This document shows positions 5,008 through 5,012 of a stretch of 5,012 nucleotides of DNA, piece by piece. Source of the DNA: Phycisphaeraceae bacterium (GTDB lineage Bacteria; Planctomycetota; Phycisphaerae; Phycisphaerales; Phycisphaeraceae); the NCBI GenBank assembly GCA_003551485.1, contig PUMS01000336.1:1-5012 (forward strand), in the 5' to 3' direction. Every line of letters begins with the position of its first letter. Within the stretch, counting starts at the first letter, position 1. The notes under the pieces were generated by a model. That model saw nothing but the letters and a program-made list of their open reading frames with translations. It was not told the DNA's origin and ran no database searches. The position numbers and the translations under genes were made by a program.

Positions 5008-5012
5008 ATGAC
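5008..5012 (+). CDS. Probable start of a downstream gene, cut by the window edge
   Basis: Only ATG and two further bases are present. The start is inferred from the ribosome binding site ahead and the 28-base gap after the MBOAT stop. In AlgI-type loci the next gene often encodes an SGNH/AlgJ/AlgX-like acetyltransferase partner, so that is a reasonable expectation, but nothing here shows it. Confidence 0.45.

Noticed and set aside
3825..5009. Minus-strand open frame antisense to the MBOAT gene
   Set aside because: It is a shadow of a clear membrane enzyme gene. The product is polar and His/Arg/Glu-rich with no recognisable motif.

Overview
The window is very GC-rich coding DNA read entirely on the + strand. 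It holds the 3' end of one gene, two complete genes and, at the last five bases, the probable start of a fourth. Four marks together point to Planctomycetota, most likely a Phycisphaerae-like lineage: a GFTLIE-type prepilin protein with a variant of the H-X9-DG tail motif, a secreted FG-GAP protein with dockerin-like EF-hand repeats, a PEP-CTERM exosortase signal, and strong G/C wobble use. The lineage is an inference, because no marker gene is present.

Bases 1-1173: an open frame that enters from the left edge. It encodes the end of a clan GH-A (TIM-barrel) glycoside hydrolase, then a hydrophobic segment, a basic linker, and a complete prepilin-like domain with a G|FTLIE cleavage site, with no stop between them. 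Bases 1213-3024, 39 bases downstream behind a good ribosome binding site: a 603-residue secreted protein with a signal peptide, seven FG-GAP blades (six with intact calcium loops, the last degenerate), four dockerin-like EF-hand loops and a PEP-CTERM tail. Bases 3025-3512: 488 bases without a convincing gene, holding a weak sigma70-like promoter, several hairpins and palindromes, and complementary G8/C10 tracts. Bases 3513-4979: a 488-residue AlgI-type MBOAT O-acyltransferase starting at TTG. Bases 5008-5012: an ATG behind a plausible ribosome binding site.

The genes fit a cell-surface or exopolysaccharide theme. The hydrolase could trim a glycan, the MBOAT protein would pass acyl (usually acetyl) groups across the membrane for polysaccharide modification, and PEP-CTERM proteins are typically found in organisms with exosortase and exopolysaccharide loci. 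The first two genes are probably co-transcribed. The MBOAT gene probably has its own promoter and a long, structured leader. No wholly new system is demonstrable. The items most worth checking are the hydrolase-prepilin fusion and the leader upstream of the MBOAT gene.
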